Source: Mycolicibacterium baixiangningiae
GTDB lineage: Bacteria; Actinomycetota; Actinomycetes; Mycobacteriales; Mycobacteriaceae
Length of the DNA: 64,000 nt
Reading direction: 5' to 3'
Assembly (NCBI RefSeq): GCF_016313185.1
Contig: NZ_CP066218.1
Coordinates: forward strand, 3,968,001 to 4,032,000
Position numbers and translations under genes: made by a program. Below the pieces are notes generated by a model. The model did not search any database, was not told where the DNA came from, and saw nothing but the letters and a program-made list of their open reading frames with translations. Below are positions 1 through 9,140 of this stretch, in pieces. The stretch's first letter is position 1, and each line of letters opens with the position of its first letter.

Positions 1-1
1 G

Positions 2-526
2 CACGTGCGCGCTCGCTATCCCCGGGTCGAGATTCGCCACGGCAACCTCGCGGCGCTCCCCCTGCCCGACGCGTCCGTCGACGTGGTGGTCAACTTCCAG
101 GTGATCGAACATCTGTGGGATCAGCCACAATTCGTCGGCGAATGCCGGCGGGTGCTCCGACCCGGCGGCCTGCTGTTGATGTCGACCCCCAACCGGATCA
201 CCTTCTCCCCCGGCCGCGACACCCCGGTCAACCCGTTCCACACGCGTGAACTCGACGCGGCCGAACTGACCGAGCTGCTGACCGACGCCGGCTTCGGCAT
301 GGAGGCGATGCTCGGCGTTTTCCACGGTCCGCGGCTGCGCGAACTGGACGCCAAGCACGGCGGTTCGATCATCGACGCGCAGATCGCCCGAGCCGTGGCC
401 GACGCGCCATGGCCGCAGCCTCTGCTCGACGACGTCGCCGCCGTGCGGACCGACGACTTCGACCTGGTGGATGACCGTGATATCGACGACAGCCTCGACC
501 TGGTCGCGATCGCGGTGCGGCCGTGA
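2..526 (+). CDS. SAM-dependent methyltransferase, 5'-truncated by window edge (Rv3030-like)
   Basis: C-terminal two thirds of a class I SAM methyltransferase; the frame is open to the window edge, so the true start lies upstream. Visible features are an acidic segment around PLPDASVDVVV, the post-II motif VIEHLWD and VLRPGGLLLMSTPN, all typical of Methyltransf_11/25 domains. The stop overlaps the GTG start of the next gene by 4 bp. In M. tuberculosis the same position is occupied by Rv3030, assigned to the methylglucose lipopolysaccharide (MGLP) cluster. The role in sugar O-methylation is inferred from this synteny; the methyl acceptor cannot be read from the sequence. Confidence 0.85.
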   Translation, partial: HVRARYPRVEIRHGNLAALPLPDASVDVVVNFQVIEHLWDQPQFVGECRRVLRPGGLLLMSTPNRITFSPGRDTPVNPFHTRELDAAELTELLTDAGFGMEAMLGVFHGPRLRELDAKHGGSIIDAQIARAVADAPWPQPLLDDVAAVRTDDFDLVDDRDIDDSLDLVAIAVRP

Positions 527-2091
527 GTGACGACGCGCCTGCGGTACCGGGGCTGTTCACCCTCGTCCTGCACACGCACCTGCCGTGGCTGGCCCACCAC
601 GGCCGCTGGCCCGTCGGCGAGGAGTGGCTCTACCAGTCGTGGTCGGCGTCGTATCTGCCGCTGCTGCGGGTACTGCGCACGCTGGCCGCCGAAGGCCGCA
701 GCCATCTGCTCACTCTCGGGATGACACCCGTCGTGACCGCCCAGCTCGACGACCCCTACTGCCTGACCGGTATGCACAGCTGGCTGGCGAACTGGCAGCT
801 GCGCGCACTGGAGGCGGCGACGCTGCGCACCTCGTCCGACACCACCCCGGCCTGCACTCCAGAGGCGTTGCGGGCCTTCGGCGCGCGTGAGCTGCGGGAG
901 GCCGAGCACGCGCTCGACGAGTTCGCCACGCTGTGGCGCCACGGCGGCAGCCCGCTGCTGCGCGAACTCGTCGACGCCCGCACCGTCGAATTGCTGGGCG
1001 GGCCGCTGGCACATCCCTTTCAGCCGCTGCTCAACCCGCGCCTGCGGGAGTTCGCGCTGCGCGAAGGGCTCGCCGACGCCCGGCAACGGTTCGCCCACAC
1101 CCCACGCGGCATCTGGGCGCCCGAATGCGCGTACGCACCCGGTATGGAGGACGACTACGCCGCGGCTGGTGTCGGACACTTCATGGTCGACGGGCCGTCG
1201 CTGCACGGCGACACCGCGCTGGGCCGGCCCGTCGGCGACTCCGGTGTGGTGGCGTTCGGACGGGACCTGCAGGTCAGCTACCGGGTGTGGTCGCCGAAGT
1301 CCGGATACCCCGGCCACGCCGCCTACCGCGACTTCTACACCCACGACCACGTCACCGGATTGAAGCCGGCGCGCGTCACCGGCCGCAACGTGCCGTCTTC
1401 GGCCAAAGCGCCGTACGACCCGGACCGTGCCGATGCCGCCGTCGACGCCCACGTCGCCGACTTCGTGCAGGTCGTCCGGCGCCGGTTGATCGACGAGAGC
1501 GAGCGGATCGGCCGTCCGGCGCACGTGGTGGCCGCCTTCGACACCGAACTCTTCGGTCACTGGTGGTACGAGGGTCCGGAATGGCTTGCGCGCGTGCTGC
1601 GCGCGCTGCCCGAGGCCGGTGTGCGGGTCGGGACGCTCACCGACGCCGTGGACGACGGATTCGTCGGCGACCCAGTCGATCTGCCGCGGAGCTCCTGGGG
1701 CTCCGGCAAGGACTGGCAGGTGTGGGCCGGCGACCAGGTGGCCGACTTCGTCCAACTCAACGCCGAGGTCGTCGACACCGCGCTGAGCACCGTCGACAAG
1801 GCACTGACCCAGCATGCCTCGGTGGGCACACCGACACCGCGCGACACCGTCGCCGATCAGATCCTGCGCGAAACCCTGCTGACGGTGTCGAGCGACTGGC
1901 CGTTCATGGTGAGCAAGGACTCTGCCGCCGACTACGCCCGCTACCGCGCACATCTGCACGCGCACGCGACCCGCGAGATCGCCGACGCGCTGGGCGCCGG
2001 CCGCCGGGAACAGGCGCAGCGCCTCGCCGACGGCTGGAACCGGGCCGACAGCCTGTTCGGTGCCCTCGACGCCCGACGGCTGCCGCGGTGA
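523..2091 (+). CDS. GH57 1,4-alpha-glucan branching enzyme (Rv3031-like)
   Basis: 522-residue glycoside hydrolase family 57 protein, close to the usual length. The N-terminal LHTHLPW strand, the nucleophile region WAPECAY (Glu) and the acid/base region AAFDTELFGHWWYEG (Asp) mark the GH57 barrel. The GTG start overlaps the methyltransferase stop (GTGA), suggesting translational coupling. In mycobacteria this enzyme forms alpha-1,6 branches on the glucan core of MGLP. The downstream GT4 glucosyltransferase starts 11 bp after its stop, so the three genes read as one operon. Confident in family and position; substrate is taken from the known cluster. Confidence 0.93.
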   Translation: MSDDAPAVPGLFTLVLHTHLPWLAHHGRWPVGEEWLYQSWSASYLPLLRVLRTLAAEGRSHLLTLGMTPVVTAQLDDPYCLTGMHSWLANWQLRALEAATLRTSSDTTPACTPEALRAFGARELREAEHALDEFATLWRHGGSPLLRELVDARTVELLGGPLAHPFQPLLNPRLREFALREGLADARQRFAHTPRGIWAPECAYAPGMEDDYAAAGVGHFMVDGPSLHGDTALGRPVGDSGVVAFGRDLQVSYRVWSPKSGYPGHAAYRDFYTHDHVTGLKPARVTGRNVPSSAKAPYDPDRADAAVDAHVADFVQVVRRRLIDESERIGRPAHVVAAFDTELFGHWWYEGPEWLARVLRALPEAGVRVGTLTDAVDDGFVGDPVDLPRSSWGSGKDWQVWAGDQVADFVQLNAEVVDTALSTVDKALTQHASVGTPTPRDTVADQILRETLLTVSSDWPFMVSKDSAADYARYRAHLHAHATREIADALGAGRREQAQRLADGWNRADSLFGALDARRLPR

Positions 2092-2101
2092 ATGTGACGT
2101 C

Positions 2102-3340
2102 GTGAGAATACTTCTCGTGTCGTGGGAGTACCCGCCGGTGGTGATCGGCGGGCTCGGCCGGCACGTGCACCACCTCGCCACGGCGCTCGCCGCGGCCGGT
2201 CACGACGTGGTGGTGCTGAGCCGTCGACCCACCAGCACCGATCCCAGCACGCACCCCACCACCGACGAATTCAGCGAGGGTGTGCGGGTGGTGGCCGCCG
2301 CCCACGACCCGCACGAGTTCGGGTTCGGCACCGACATGATGGCCTGGACCCTGGCCATGGGCCACGCCATGATCAGGGCCGGTCTGGCGATCAGGGACCA
2401 CGGCCGGCCGTGGCGCCCCGACGTGGTGCACGCCCACGACTGGCTGGTCGCCCATCCGGCGATCACGCTGGCCGAATTTTTCGACGTGCCACTGGTGTCG
2501 ACCATCCACGCCACCGAGGCCGGTAGACATTCAGGCTGGGTGTCCGGGCCGATCAGCCGCCAGGTGCATGCGGTCGAATCGTGGCTGGTGCGTGAATCCG
2601 ACTCTCTCATCACATGTTCGGCGTCGATGCGCGACGAGCTCACCGCACTGTTCGGCCCCGGCCTGCCCGAGATCAGGGTCATCCGCAACGGAATCGAAGC
2701 GCAGCGTTGGCCGTTCGCGCGGCGCCGCACCCGCAGCGGGCCCGCCCATCTGCTCTACCTCGGCCGCCTCGAGTACGAGAAGGGTGTGCACGACGCGATC
2801 GCCGCACTGCCGCGGATCCGCCGCACCCATCCCGGCACCACGCTCACGATCGCCGGCGACGGGACGCAATTGGAGTTCCTGCTCGAGCAGACACGACAAC
2901 ACAAGGTGCGCAAGGCCGTGTCATTCGTCGGACGTCTGGACCACGACCGCCTCGTCGACATACTGCACACCGCGGACGCGGCGGTCCTGCCCAGCCACTA
3001 CGAGCCGTTCGGCATCGTCGCCCTCGAGGCCGCCGCCACGGGCATTCCGCTGGTGACCTCCACGGCGGGCGGCCTCGGCGAAGCGGTGATCGACGGGCTG
3101 ACCGGGGTGTCGTTCCCGCCGCGGGATGTCGCGGCGCTCGCCGCGGCGGTCCGCGTGGTGCTCGACGACCCTGCCGCCGCGCAGCAACGCGCTGTCGCGG
3201 CGCGCGACCGGCTCACCTCGGACTTCGACTGGAACACCGTCGCGGCCGAAACCTCTCAGGTGTACCTCGCCGCCAAACGCCGTGAACGCGAACCACATCC
3301 GCGGCTCCCGATCGTCGAGCGGGCGCTCCCCGATCGCTGA
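2102..3340 (+). CDS. GT4 alpha-(1->4)-glucosyltransferase (Rv3032-like)
   Basis: 412-residue GT-B fold glycosyltransferase family 4 protein. The N-terminal donor loop is PPVVIGGLGRHVHHL; the C-terminal half carries the E-x7-E motif EPFGIVALE of retaining GT4 enzymes. The GTG at 2102 is preferred because it begins MRILLVSWEYPP, the conserved family start; a longer in-frame start at 2060 would run back into the branching enzyme. The known Rv3032 protein elongates the alpha-1,4-glucan used for MGLP and contributes to glycogen and capsular glucan. Last gene of the + strand cluster. The M. tuberculosis Rv3033 gene that follows is missing here: only 66 bp separate this stop from the convergent acyltransferase. 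Confidence 0.93.
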   Translation: MRILLVSWEYPPVVIGGLGRHVHHLATALAAAGHDVVVLSRRPTSTDPSTHPTTDEFSEGVRVVAAAHDPHEFGFGTDMMAWTLAMGHAMIRAGLAIRDHGRPWRPDVVHAHDWLVAHPAITLAEFFDVPLVSTIHATEAGRHSGWVSGPISRQVHAVESWLVRESDSLITCSASMRDELTALFGPGLPEIRVIRNGIEAQRWPFARRRTRSGPAHLLYLGRLEYEKGVHDAIAALPRIRRTHPGTTLTIAGDGTQLEFLLEQTRQHKVRKAVSFVGRLDHDRLVDILHTADAAVLPSHYEPFGIVALEAAATGIPLVTSTAGGLGEAVIDGLTGVSFPPRDVAALAAAVRVVLDDPAAAQQRAVAARDRLTSDFDWNTVAAETSQVYLAAKRREREPHPRLPIVERALPDR

Positions 3341-3406
3341 GTTTTGCGCGAGTGTGAGGTTGTGCAGGAGAAATCGGCCACATCGCATGCACAAGTTCCC
3401 GTTCGG

Positions 3407-4144
3407 CTAGCGCGAAGCCTTCTTGCGCTCGATGTCGGCCAGCGCCGCAGCGAGTTCGGCACGCTGGGCCGCCGACGTCTCCCACGCAAGCTTGCGATTC
3501 TTGACCACCTTCGCCGGCGCACCGACCGCGATCGAGAAGTCCGGGATCTCTCCCTTGACCACCGCGTGGGCGGCCAGCACACACCCGCGCCCAACGGTGG
3601 TGCCGCGCAGCACGGTGACTTTCGTCGCGACCCAGGTGTCCGGACCGATCCGCACCGGGCTCTTCACGATGCCCTGGTCCTTGATCGGCAACTCGATGCT
3701 GTCCATTCTGTGGTCGAAATCGCAGACGTAGCACCAGTCGGCCATCAGGACTGAGTCACCGAGTTCGATGTCGAGGTAGGTGTTGATGACGTTGTCGCGC
3801 CCCAGCACCACCTTGTCGCCGATGCGCAGTGAGCCCTCGTGGGCGCGGATCGTGTTCTTGTCGCCGATGTGCACCCAGCGCCCGATCTCCAGCTGCGCCA
3901 ACTCCGGCGTCGCCTGGATCTCGACGTCCTTGCCGAGGAACACCATGCCCCGGGTGATCACGTGCGGGTTGGCGAGTTTGAACTTCAGCAGCCGCCAGTA
4001 TCGGACCAGATACCAAGGGGTGAACGCGCGGTTGGCCAGCACCCATCTCACCGAATCGAGCGTCAGGAACCGGGCCTGGCGCGGGTCACGCAGTCGCGAG
4101 CCCCGCCAACGCTTGTGCAGCGGAGCGCCCCACATCGTCGTCAT
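3407..4144 (-). CDS. Left-handed beta-helix acyltransferase (Rv3034c-like)
   Basis: 245-residue hexapeptide-repeat acyltransferase. The middle and C-terminal parts show imperfect [LIV]-G-x4 repeats (IGRWVHIGDKNTIRAHEG, IGDKVVLGRDNVIN) and a typical end, IAVGAPAKVVKN. The start is set at the ATG giving MTTMWGAPLHKRW, as in mycobacterial homologues; upstream in-frame codons lie in the divergent promoter region. It sits in the MGLP gene neighbourhood and probably transfers a short acyl group (acetyl, succinyl or similar) to a sugar. Acyl donor and acceptor are not visible in the sequence. Transcribed divergently from the beta-propeller lipoprotein gene, 77 bp away. Confidence 0.88.
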   Translation of the reverse strand: MTTMWGAPLHKRWRGSRLRDPRQARFLTLDSVRWVLANRAFTPWYLVRYWRLLKFKLANPHVITRGMVFLGKDVEIQATPELAQLEIGRWVHIGDKNTIRAHEGSLRIGDKVVLGRDNVINTYLDIELGDSVLMADWCYVCDFDHRMDSIELPIKDQGIVKSPVRIGPDTWVATKVTVLRGTTVGRGCVLAAHAVVKGEIPDFSIAVGAPAKVVKNRKLAWETSAAQRAELAAALADIERKKASR

Positions 4145-4221
4145 GGCCGCAAAGCCTACGCGAGCGTCCCGCACCGGCCGGGTTACCCTCACGTGGGCCA
4201 GAAAGCGACCGAAAGGACACC

Positions 4222-5505
4222 GTGTTCCGGCGATTCCTCGTGCTGGCGGTTTCAGCGCTGCTGGTGGGTGCGTCAGCCGGGTGCGGCGACACCTCCTCAT
4301 GGGTCGAGCCGCGTGCCGGGTCGGGGTGGCCCGCTCAGTACGGTGACGCCGCCAACAGCAGCTTCTCCAGTGCCGACGGCCCGGACGCGTTGAGGCTGGA
4401 GTGGAGCAGGTCGGTCAAGGGTGACCTCGGCGCCGCGGTGGCGCTCGGCTCCACCGGCTACCTCGCCGCCAACGCCCAGAGTCCTGCCGGCTGCTCGCTG
4501 ATGGTCTGGGAGTCCGACAACAACGCCCGTCAGCGCTGGTGCGCCCGCATCGGCCAGGGCGCGGCCGGGTCCAGCCCACTGCTCGACGGGTTCGACAACC
4601 TCTACGTCGGGCAGCCCGGGGCGATCCTGTCGTTCCCGACGACGCAGTGGTTCCGCTGGCGCCGCCTCGTGATCGGCGCGCCGACCACCCCGCGGATCAT
4701 GACCGGCGGACAGCTGCTGGTGGTGACCCACCTCGGTCAGGTGCTGGTGTTCGATGCCCACCGCGGCACCGTGGAGGCCACGCCACTCGACCTGGTCACC
4801 GGCGTCGACCCGACCGACTCGCAACGAGGCCTCGCCGACTGCCCGCCCGCGCGGCCCGGATGCCCGGTGGCCGCGGCTCCGGCCTTCTCGGCGCCCGGCA
4901 ACATCGTCGTGCTCAGCCTGTGGGAGCCCGGCGCCGACAAACCCATCCTGGTCGGACTGCGCTACCGGCCGGGCCAGACACCGCTGCTGTCCCGCGAATG
5001 GACCAGCGATGCAGTGGAGAGGGGGCCGCTGGCCAGTCCGGTGATCTCCGCGGACGGCTCGACGGTGTACGTCAACGGTCGCGACGAGCGCCTCTGGGCG
5101 CTCGACACCTCCGACGGCGCCGCCAAGTGGTCGATTCCGCTCGACTACCTGCCGCAGACGCCGCCCTCTGTCTCGCCGGAGGGCCTGGTCATCGCGGGCG
5201 GCGGCCCCGGGGCCACGCTGACGGCGATCCGCGACGACGGCGACCGGGGCGAGGTGGTGTGGACACGTGCGGACGTCGGTCCGCTGACGACGTCGAGTCG
5301 CGCCGGGCACCTGGGCTACACCGTCATCGAGGCGCCGGAGCGAGGCCAGGACCTGCTGGTGTTCGACACCGGCGACGGCCGCACCGTCAACAGCTATCCC
5401 CTGCCCGAGGCGACGGGGTGGCCGGTCGGGGTGTCGCTCGGACACGACGGCCGCGTGGTCGCCGCCACCAGCGACGGACAGGTGTACGGCTTCGCGCCGG
5501 AATAA
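4222..5505 (+). CDS. PQQ-like beta-propeller lipoprotein (Rv3035-like)
   Basis: 427-residue exported protein. The N-terminus has a short signal peptide ending in a lipobox (VGASAGC), predicting a lipid-anchored envelope protein. The rest is built of beta-propeller blades of the PQQ/WD type, for example AWSIP- or VYVNGRDERLWALDTSDGAAKW-like strands, with no recognisable catalytic residue. GTG start follows a purine-rich site (GAAAGGA). It lies beside the MGLP genes as Rv3035 does in M. tuberculosis, where its function is unknown. A scaffold or assembly role in the envelope is a guess from the fold only. Confidence 0.88.
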   Translation: MFRRFLVLAVSALLVGASAGCGDTSSWVEPRAGSGWPAQYGDAANSSFSSADGPDALRLEWSRSVKGDLGAAVALGSTGYLAANAQSPAGCSLMVWESDNNARQRWCARIGQGAAGSSPLLDGFDNLYVGQPGAILSFPTTQWFRWRRLVIGAPTTPRIMTGGQLLVVTHLGQVLVFDAHRGTVEATPLDLVTGVDPTDSQRGLADCPPARPGCPVAAAPAFSAPGNIVVLSLWEPGADKPILVGLRYRPGQTPLLSREWTSDAVERGPLASPVISADGSTVYVNGRDERLWALDTSDGAAKWSIPLDYLPQTPPSVSPEGLVIAGGGPGATLTAIRDDGDRGEVVWTRADVGPLTTSSRAGHLGYTVIEAPERGQDLLVFDTGDGRTVNSYPLPEATGWPVGVSLGHDGRVVAATSDGQVYGFAPE

Positions 5506-5514
5506 TTACGGGCC

Positions 5515-5528
5515 TGAGCAATTGCTCA
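5515..5528. promoter_or_regulatory. Perfect 14-bp palindrome TGAGCAATTGCTCA
   Basis: Perfect inverted repeat 10 bp after the lipoprotein stop and about 115 bp before the symporter start. A TATAAC hexamer at 5556-5561 is a plausible -10 box for the symporter, which would place the palindrome upstream of that promoter as an operator. It is AT-rich at the centre and has no U-tract, so it is a poor terminator. Confidence 0.45.
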
Positions 5529-5642
5529 CGTCACCTTACATCGTCGTGACGCTGATATAACAGAAATTCTCCGGTGCGCGTGACATCATGCCTCCTGGCC
5601 GCCGTCGGGCGGCTCGACCCGATTTTGGTAGGAGTACGCGAA

Positions 5643-7184
5643 TTGTCCGAGTTCCTCGACACCGTCAACGGGTATGTGTGGAGCAACGCCCTGGTCTACC
5701 TGTGTCTGGGGGCCGGGGTCTACTTCTCGATCCGGTCGCGGTTCGTCCAGGTACGCCAGGTGCCGGAGATGCTGCGGCTGTTGGTCAGGGGCGAGAAGTC
5801 GCCCGCCGGGGTGTCGTCATTCCAGGCGCTGACCATGTCGCTGGCGGGCCGCGTCGGCACCGGGAACATCGCCGGTGTGGCGACCGCGATCGCGTTCGGC
5901 GGTCCCGGCGCCCTGTTCTGGATGTGGGCGGTGGCGTTCCTCGGCGCCTCGACCTCGTTCGTCGAATGCACGCTCGGCCAGATCTACAAGACCCGGGACC
6001 CGTTGACCGGCGAGTACCGCGGCGGACCCGCCTACTATCTGAGCCGCGCGCTCTCCCATACCGCGGCGGCGGGGGCATTCAAGGTGTACGGCGCGATCTT
6101 CGCCGCGGTCACCGTACTTGCGTGCGGCCTGTTACTGCCGAGCGTGCAGTCGAACTCGATGGCGTCGGCGATGACCTCGGCGTGGGGCTGGTCGAAGTGG
6201 TGGGTCGCGGTCGGCACGGTCATCGTGCTGGCGTTCGTCATCATCGGTGGCGTGAAGCGGATCGCGGCGTTCGCCTCGATCGTGGTCCCGTTCATGGCGG
6301 TGGTGTACATCGTGGTCGCGATGATCATCGTGCTGCTCAATGCCGGTGAGGTCCCGGAGATCGTGCGGTTGATCTTCGCCAGCGCGTTCGGGCTCGATTC
6401 GGCCTTCGGCGCGATCATCGGCTCGGCGGTGATGTGGGGTGTCAAGCGCGGCATCTACTCCAACGAGGCCGGCCAGGGCACCGGTCCGCACGCTGCGGCG
6501 GCGGCGGAGGTGTCCCACCCGGCCAAACAGGGCCTGGTGCAGGCATTCGCGGTGTACGTCGACACGTTGTTCGTCTGCTCGGCGACCGGGTTCCTGATCC
6601 TGTCCACCGGCGCCTACCGGGTCTTCGAAGGCGAGAGCGAGTCAGGAGCAGTCCTGGCCGAAGGCGGGGCGCTGCCCGCAGATGCCGAGGTGGGACCGGC
6701 GTTCGCCCAGGTCGGTTTCGACACGCTGTGGAGCGGCGCGGGTGCTTCGTTCGTCGCGATCTCGTTGGCGTTCTTCTGTTTCACCACCCTGGTCGCCTAC
6801 TACTACATGGCCGAGACGAACCTGCGGTTCCTCCTCGGCAGGGCGTCGACCGTGGAGATCCCGTTCATTCGGGGCACGGTCGGTGCCAGCGCCACCATGT
6901 TGCTTCAGGCACTGATCCTGGTGTCGGTCGTGATCGGCGCGGTCTCGACGGCCACCGAGGCCTGGGTGCTCGGCGACATCGGTGTCGGCCTGATGGCGTG
7001 GCTCAACATCGTCGGCATCATCATCCTCCAGCAACCCGCGTACAAGGCGCTGTGGGACTACGAGAAGCAGAAGAAGGCCGGCCTGGACCCGGTTTTCGAT
7101 CCGGTCACACTGCAGATCCCCAACGCCCGTTTCTGGGAGTCGTACGAACCGACGGGCAGGAACCGGGAGTCGTCCCAGGTCTAG
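5643..7184 (+). CDS. Alanine/glycine:cation symporter (AGCS family)
   Basis: 513-residue multi-span membrane protein with the AGCS signature YSNEAGQGTGPHAAAAAEVSHP in the middle and about ten hydrophobic segments. These proteins import alanine or glycine with Na+ (or H+). The TTG at 5643 is chosen because a good Shine-Dalgarno (TAGGAG) lies 8 bases ahead and the protein then begins at the conserved SEFLDTVNGYVWS; an alternative upstream GTG would add 23 residues with no ribosome site. Its stop overlaps the stop of the convergent Rv3036c-like gene. Not part of the M. tuberculosis order here, so it is a lineage addition between Rv3035 and Rv3036c. Confidence 0.93.
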   Translation: MSEFLDTVNGYVWSNALVYLCLGAGVYFSIRSRFVQVRQVPEMLRLLVRGEKSPAGVSSFQALTMSLAGRVGTGNIAGVATAIAFGGPGALFWMWAVAFLGASTSFVECTLGQIYKTRDPLTGEYRGGPAYYLSRALSHTAAAGAFKVYGAIFAAVTVLACGLLLPSVQSNSMASAMTSAWGWSKWWVAVGTVIVLAFVIIGGVKRIAAFASIVVPFMAVVYIVVAMIIVLLNAGEVPEIVRLIFASAFGLDSAFGAIIGSAVMWGVKRGIYSNEAGQGTGPHAAAAAEVSHPAKQGLVQAFAVYVDTLFVCSATGFLILSTGAYRVFEGESESGAVLAEGGALPADAEVGPAFAQVGFDTLWSGAGASFVAISLAFFCFTTLVAYYYMAETNLRFLLGRASTVEIPFIRGTVGASATMLLQALILVSVVIGAVSTATEAWVLGDIGVGLMAWLNIVGIIILQQPAYKALWDYEKQKKAGLDPVFDPVTLQIPNARFWESYEPTGRNRESSQV

Positions 7185-7879
7185 ATCGCCAGGATGGGCG
7201 CGAGCACCGCGCGCGGCACCGTCGCCTGCGTGGCGCCCGCGGCCTCCGGCAGCAGTTCCCCCTGCCCGAAGAAGAAGATCACCGCGTCGTCGGTGACGGC
7301 GAAGTTCTGGTATCGCTGCGGATCGAGTCCGTCACCGGCCAGCACGGGCTGGTCGACACCGGTCTTGTCCTGCAGGTCGCGCTGCACCGCGGGGAACACC
7401 AGGTCCATCGGGCGGGTGCCCGGCCGGAACAGGGTGTCGAACGTGATCGGCGCACGCGTCCCGAGGTCGTAGGTGAACGCCTTGAACCACGTCTGCGGGT
7501 GCGCGCCGCCGACGTTCTGATACACCTCCAACACCAGGCTCTGCGTACCCCGGGGGGCCAACCCGGAGTGATACGCGGTGCCCTTGGCGTCGAGCACGTA
7601 CGGCAATCCGCGCGAGCCCGGCATCTCCGAGACGTTGACGAACCCGTCGCGGGTCTGCGTGAGGTACGCCGACACCGCCTGCTCGTCGGGATAGCCGGCG
7701 GGGAAACTGAAGTCGACGGTGTACCTCGGTGTCGAGGAGTGCACCTGACAGGACTGCTCGGCGTTGAGAGCGCCACCGAGGTCGGCGCACGCGGTCTGCG
7801 CCGACGCCACCCCCGTGCCTGCCCAACCGGACAGCACAGTGGCGGTCAGCAGCGCCGCGACGGAAAGTGCTCGTGTCAT
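7181..7879 (-). CDS. Secreted DUF3298-type protein (Rv3036c / TB22.2-like)
   Basis: 232-residue secreted protein. A signal peptide with a hydrophobic core and an Ala-x-Ala end (GVASA) precedes a mature domain with Cys residues near its start and a C-terminal DUF3298/RsiV-like domain (PITFDTLFRPG, DAVIFFFGQGELLPEAAG). The ATG giving MTRALSVAALL is chosen because it starts the signal peptide; the longer open frame upstream runs antisense through the next gene. The M. tuberculosis homologue is a secreted protein reported to have esterase activity. Convergent with the symporter, stops overlapping by 3 bp. Confidence 0.88.
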   Translation of the reverse strand: MTRALSVAALLTATVLSGWAGTGVASAQTACADLGGALNAEQSCQVHSSTPRYTVDFSFPAGYPDEQAVSAYLTQTRDGFVNVSEMPGSRGLPYVLDAKGTAYHSGLAPRGTQSLVLEVYQNVGGAHPQTWFKAFTYDLGTRAPITFDTLFRPGTRPMDLVFPAVQRDLQDKTGVDQPVLAGDGLDPQRYQNFAVTDDAVIFFFGQGELLPEAAGATQATVPRAVLAPILAI

Positions 7880-7901
7880 CCCCGTCAGCGTACGTGGCGG
7901 G

Positions 7902-9140
7902 TCAACGTGACGGCCGACATATGAACGCTGTTGCCCGGCTTGCGGTCCCGCTCCCCAGCCGGGTGATGACGACCGACAGGGCGGTACTCCCGCGGGGTTT
8001 GAGCCTGCGGCGCAGTGCGTCGGGGTCGACATCGACACCGCGGACGAGGATTTCGACCGCCCCGGCATCGTGGGCCGCGAGGGCCTGACGTAACCGCTTC
8101 TCCTGGTAGGCGACCTGTTCGAGCACCTCGAAACCGCGCACCCCTTCGGGCAGACGATCACCGGAGAGGTAGGCGATCTCGGGGTCGAGTTGCCACAGCC
8201 CGTACCGGGTCGCGTAGTGGCGGACCAGCCCGGCCCGCACGACCGCGCCGTCGGGGTCGACGATCCAGCGGCCCGCCGGCGCCACCGCACAGTCGTCGGG
8301 ATCGGCGTCGGTGATGTCTTCGTCACGGTCGAGGACACTCGCCCTGCGCGTCACACCCGCCGGGGCCAGCCCCGCTGACCACAGGCATGCCTCGCGCACG
8401 CTGCCCGCATGGGAGGTGATCTCGATTTCACCGGTGAAGCCGAGACGACGCACGGCGCCGAAATCGATTCCGGGCGCGCACTTGACGACGAGGTGCCGGC
8501 CCGCATAGGTGTCGAGCACGGCGTCCAGCGGCGGGGTGTACGCCCGCGGATCGAATGTGCGTCTGCCGCCGCGTCTTCGGGCCGGGTCGAGCAGGACCAC
8601 CGTGTCACGGGTCACCGGCGCGAGGGCGTCGGCGCGCAGGAGGGGCACACCGTTACCATCCGTATCGAGGTTGTGGCGGGCCATCGCCAGCCGCACCGGA
8701 TCGAGGTCGCTGCCCACCACGTATTCGGCCCGATCGGCAAGTGCGGCAAGCTCGGTGCCGATCGAGCACGTCGCGTCGTGCACCCGGGCGCCGGACAGCC
8801 GCCGCGCCCGGTGCGCAGTGACGGCGCCGGCGGTGGCCTGCTGCAGGGCCTCGTCGGTGAACAGCCAGCCGGCGGTACCCGGCAGCTTGTCCACCGCCTT
8901 GCGGCGCAGCCGCACCGTCTCGACGAGGATGCCCGCATGTTCGGCGAAACGGGTTCGCGCAGAGGCGATGTCGGCAACCAGGCTGGCCGGGGTCAGCGGC
9001 AGTGCCGCAACCTCGTCCAGCGCCAGGCGGCCCTCGTCGCCGTGCAGGTAGGCGACGGACTCGAGGTCGAACTCTAGGACGGCTTGACCCCGGTGATCAT
9101 CACGTTGTAGAACCAGCCCTTCGGCACGACGTGCCGCCAC
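7902..9140 (-). CDS. Methyltransferase, THUMP-like C-terminal domain (Rv3037c-like)
   Basis: Class I SAM methyltransferase of roughly 390 residues with the glycine-poor motif I HDATCSIGTELAAL, the acidic VVGSDLDPVRL strand and the motif VVLLDPARRRGGRR. The C-terminal part resembles the THUMP-like domain of this family. The start is uncertain: homology would put it near 9077, where reading begins at EFDLESVAYL, but no ATG/GTG/TTG occurs there. The first in-frame GTG is at 9140, inside the upstream gene, and is used here provisionally. Rv3037c has been proposed as an MGLP 3-O-methyltransferase. Last gene of a five-gene minus-strand operon. Confidence 0.8.
   Translation of the reverse strand: MAARRAEGLVLQRDDHRGQAVLEFDLESVAYLHGDEGRLALDEVAALPLTPASLVADIASARTRFAEHAGILVETVRLRRKAVDKLPGTAGWLFTDEALQQATAGAVTAHRARRLSGARVHDATCSIGTELAALADRAEYVVGSDLDPVRLAMARHNLDTDGNGVPLLRADALAPVTRDTVVLLDPARRRGGRRTFDPRAYTPPLDAVLDTYAGRHLVVKCAPGIDFGAVRRLGFTGEIEITSHAGSVREACLWSAGLAPAGVTRRASVLDRDEDITDADPDDCAVAPAGRWIVDPDGAVVRAGLVRHYATRYGLWQLDPEIAYLSGDRLPEGVRGFEVLEQVAYQEKRLRQALAAHDAGAVEILVRGVDVDPDALRRRLKPRGSTALSVVITRLGSGTASRATAFICRPSR

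Noticed and set aside
121..2181. Long minus-strand open frame opposite the first MGLP genes
   Set aside because: Arg/Gly/His-rich shadow of GH57 in high-GC DNA; no ribosome site and no family features.
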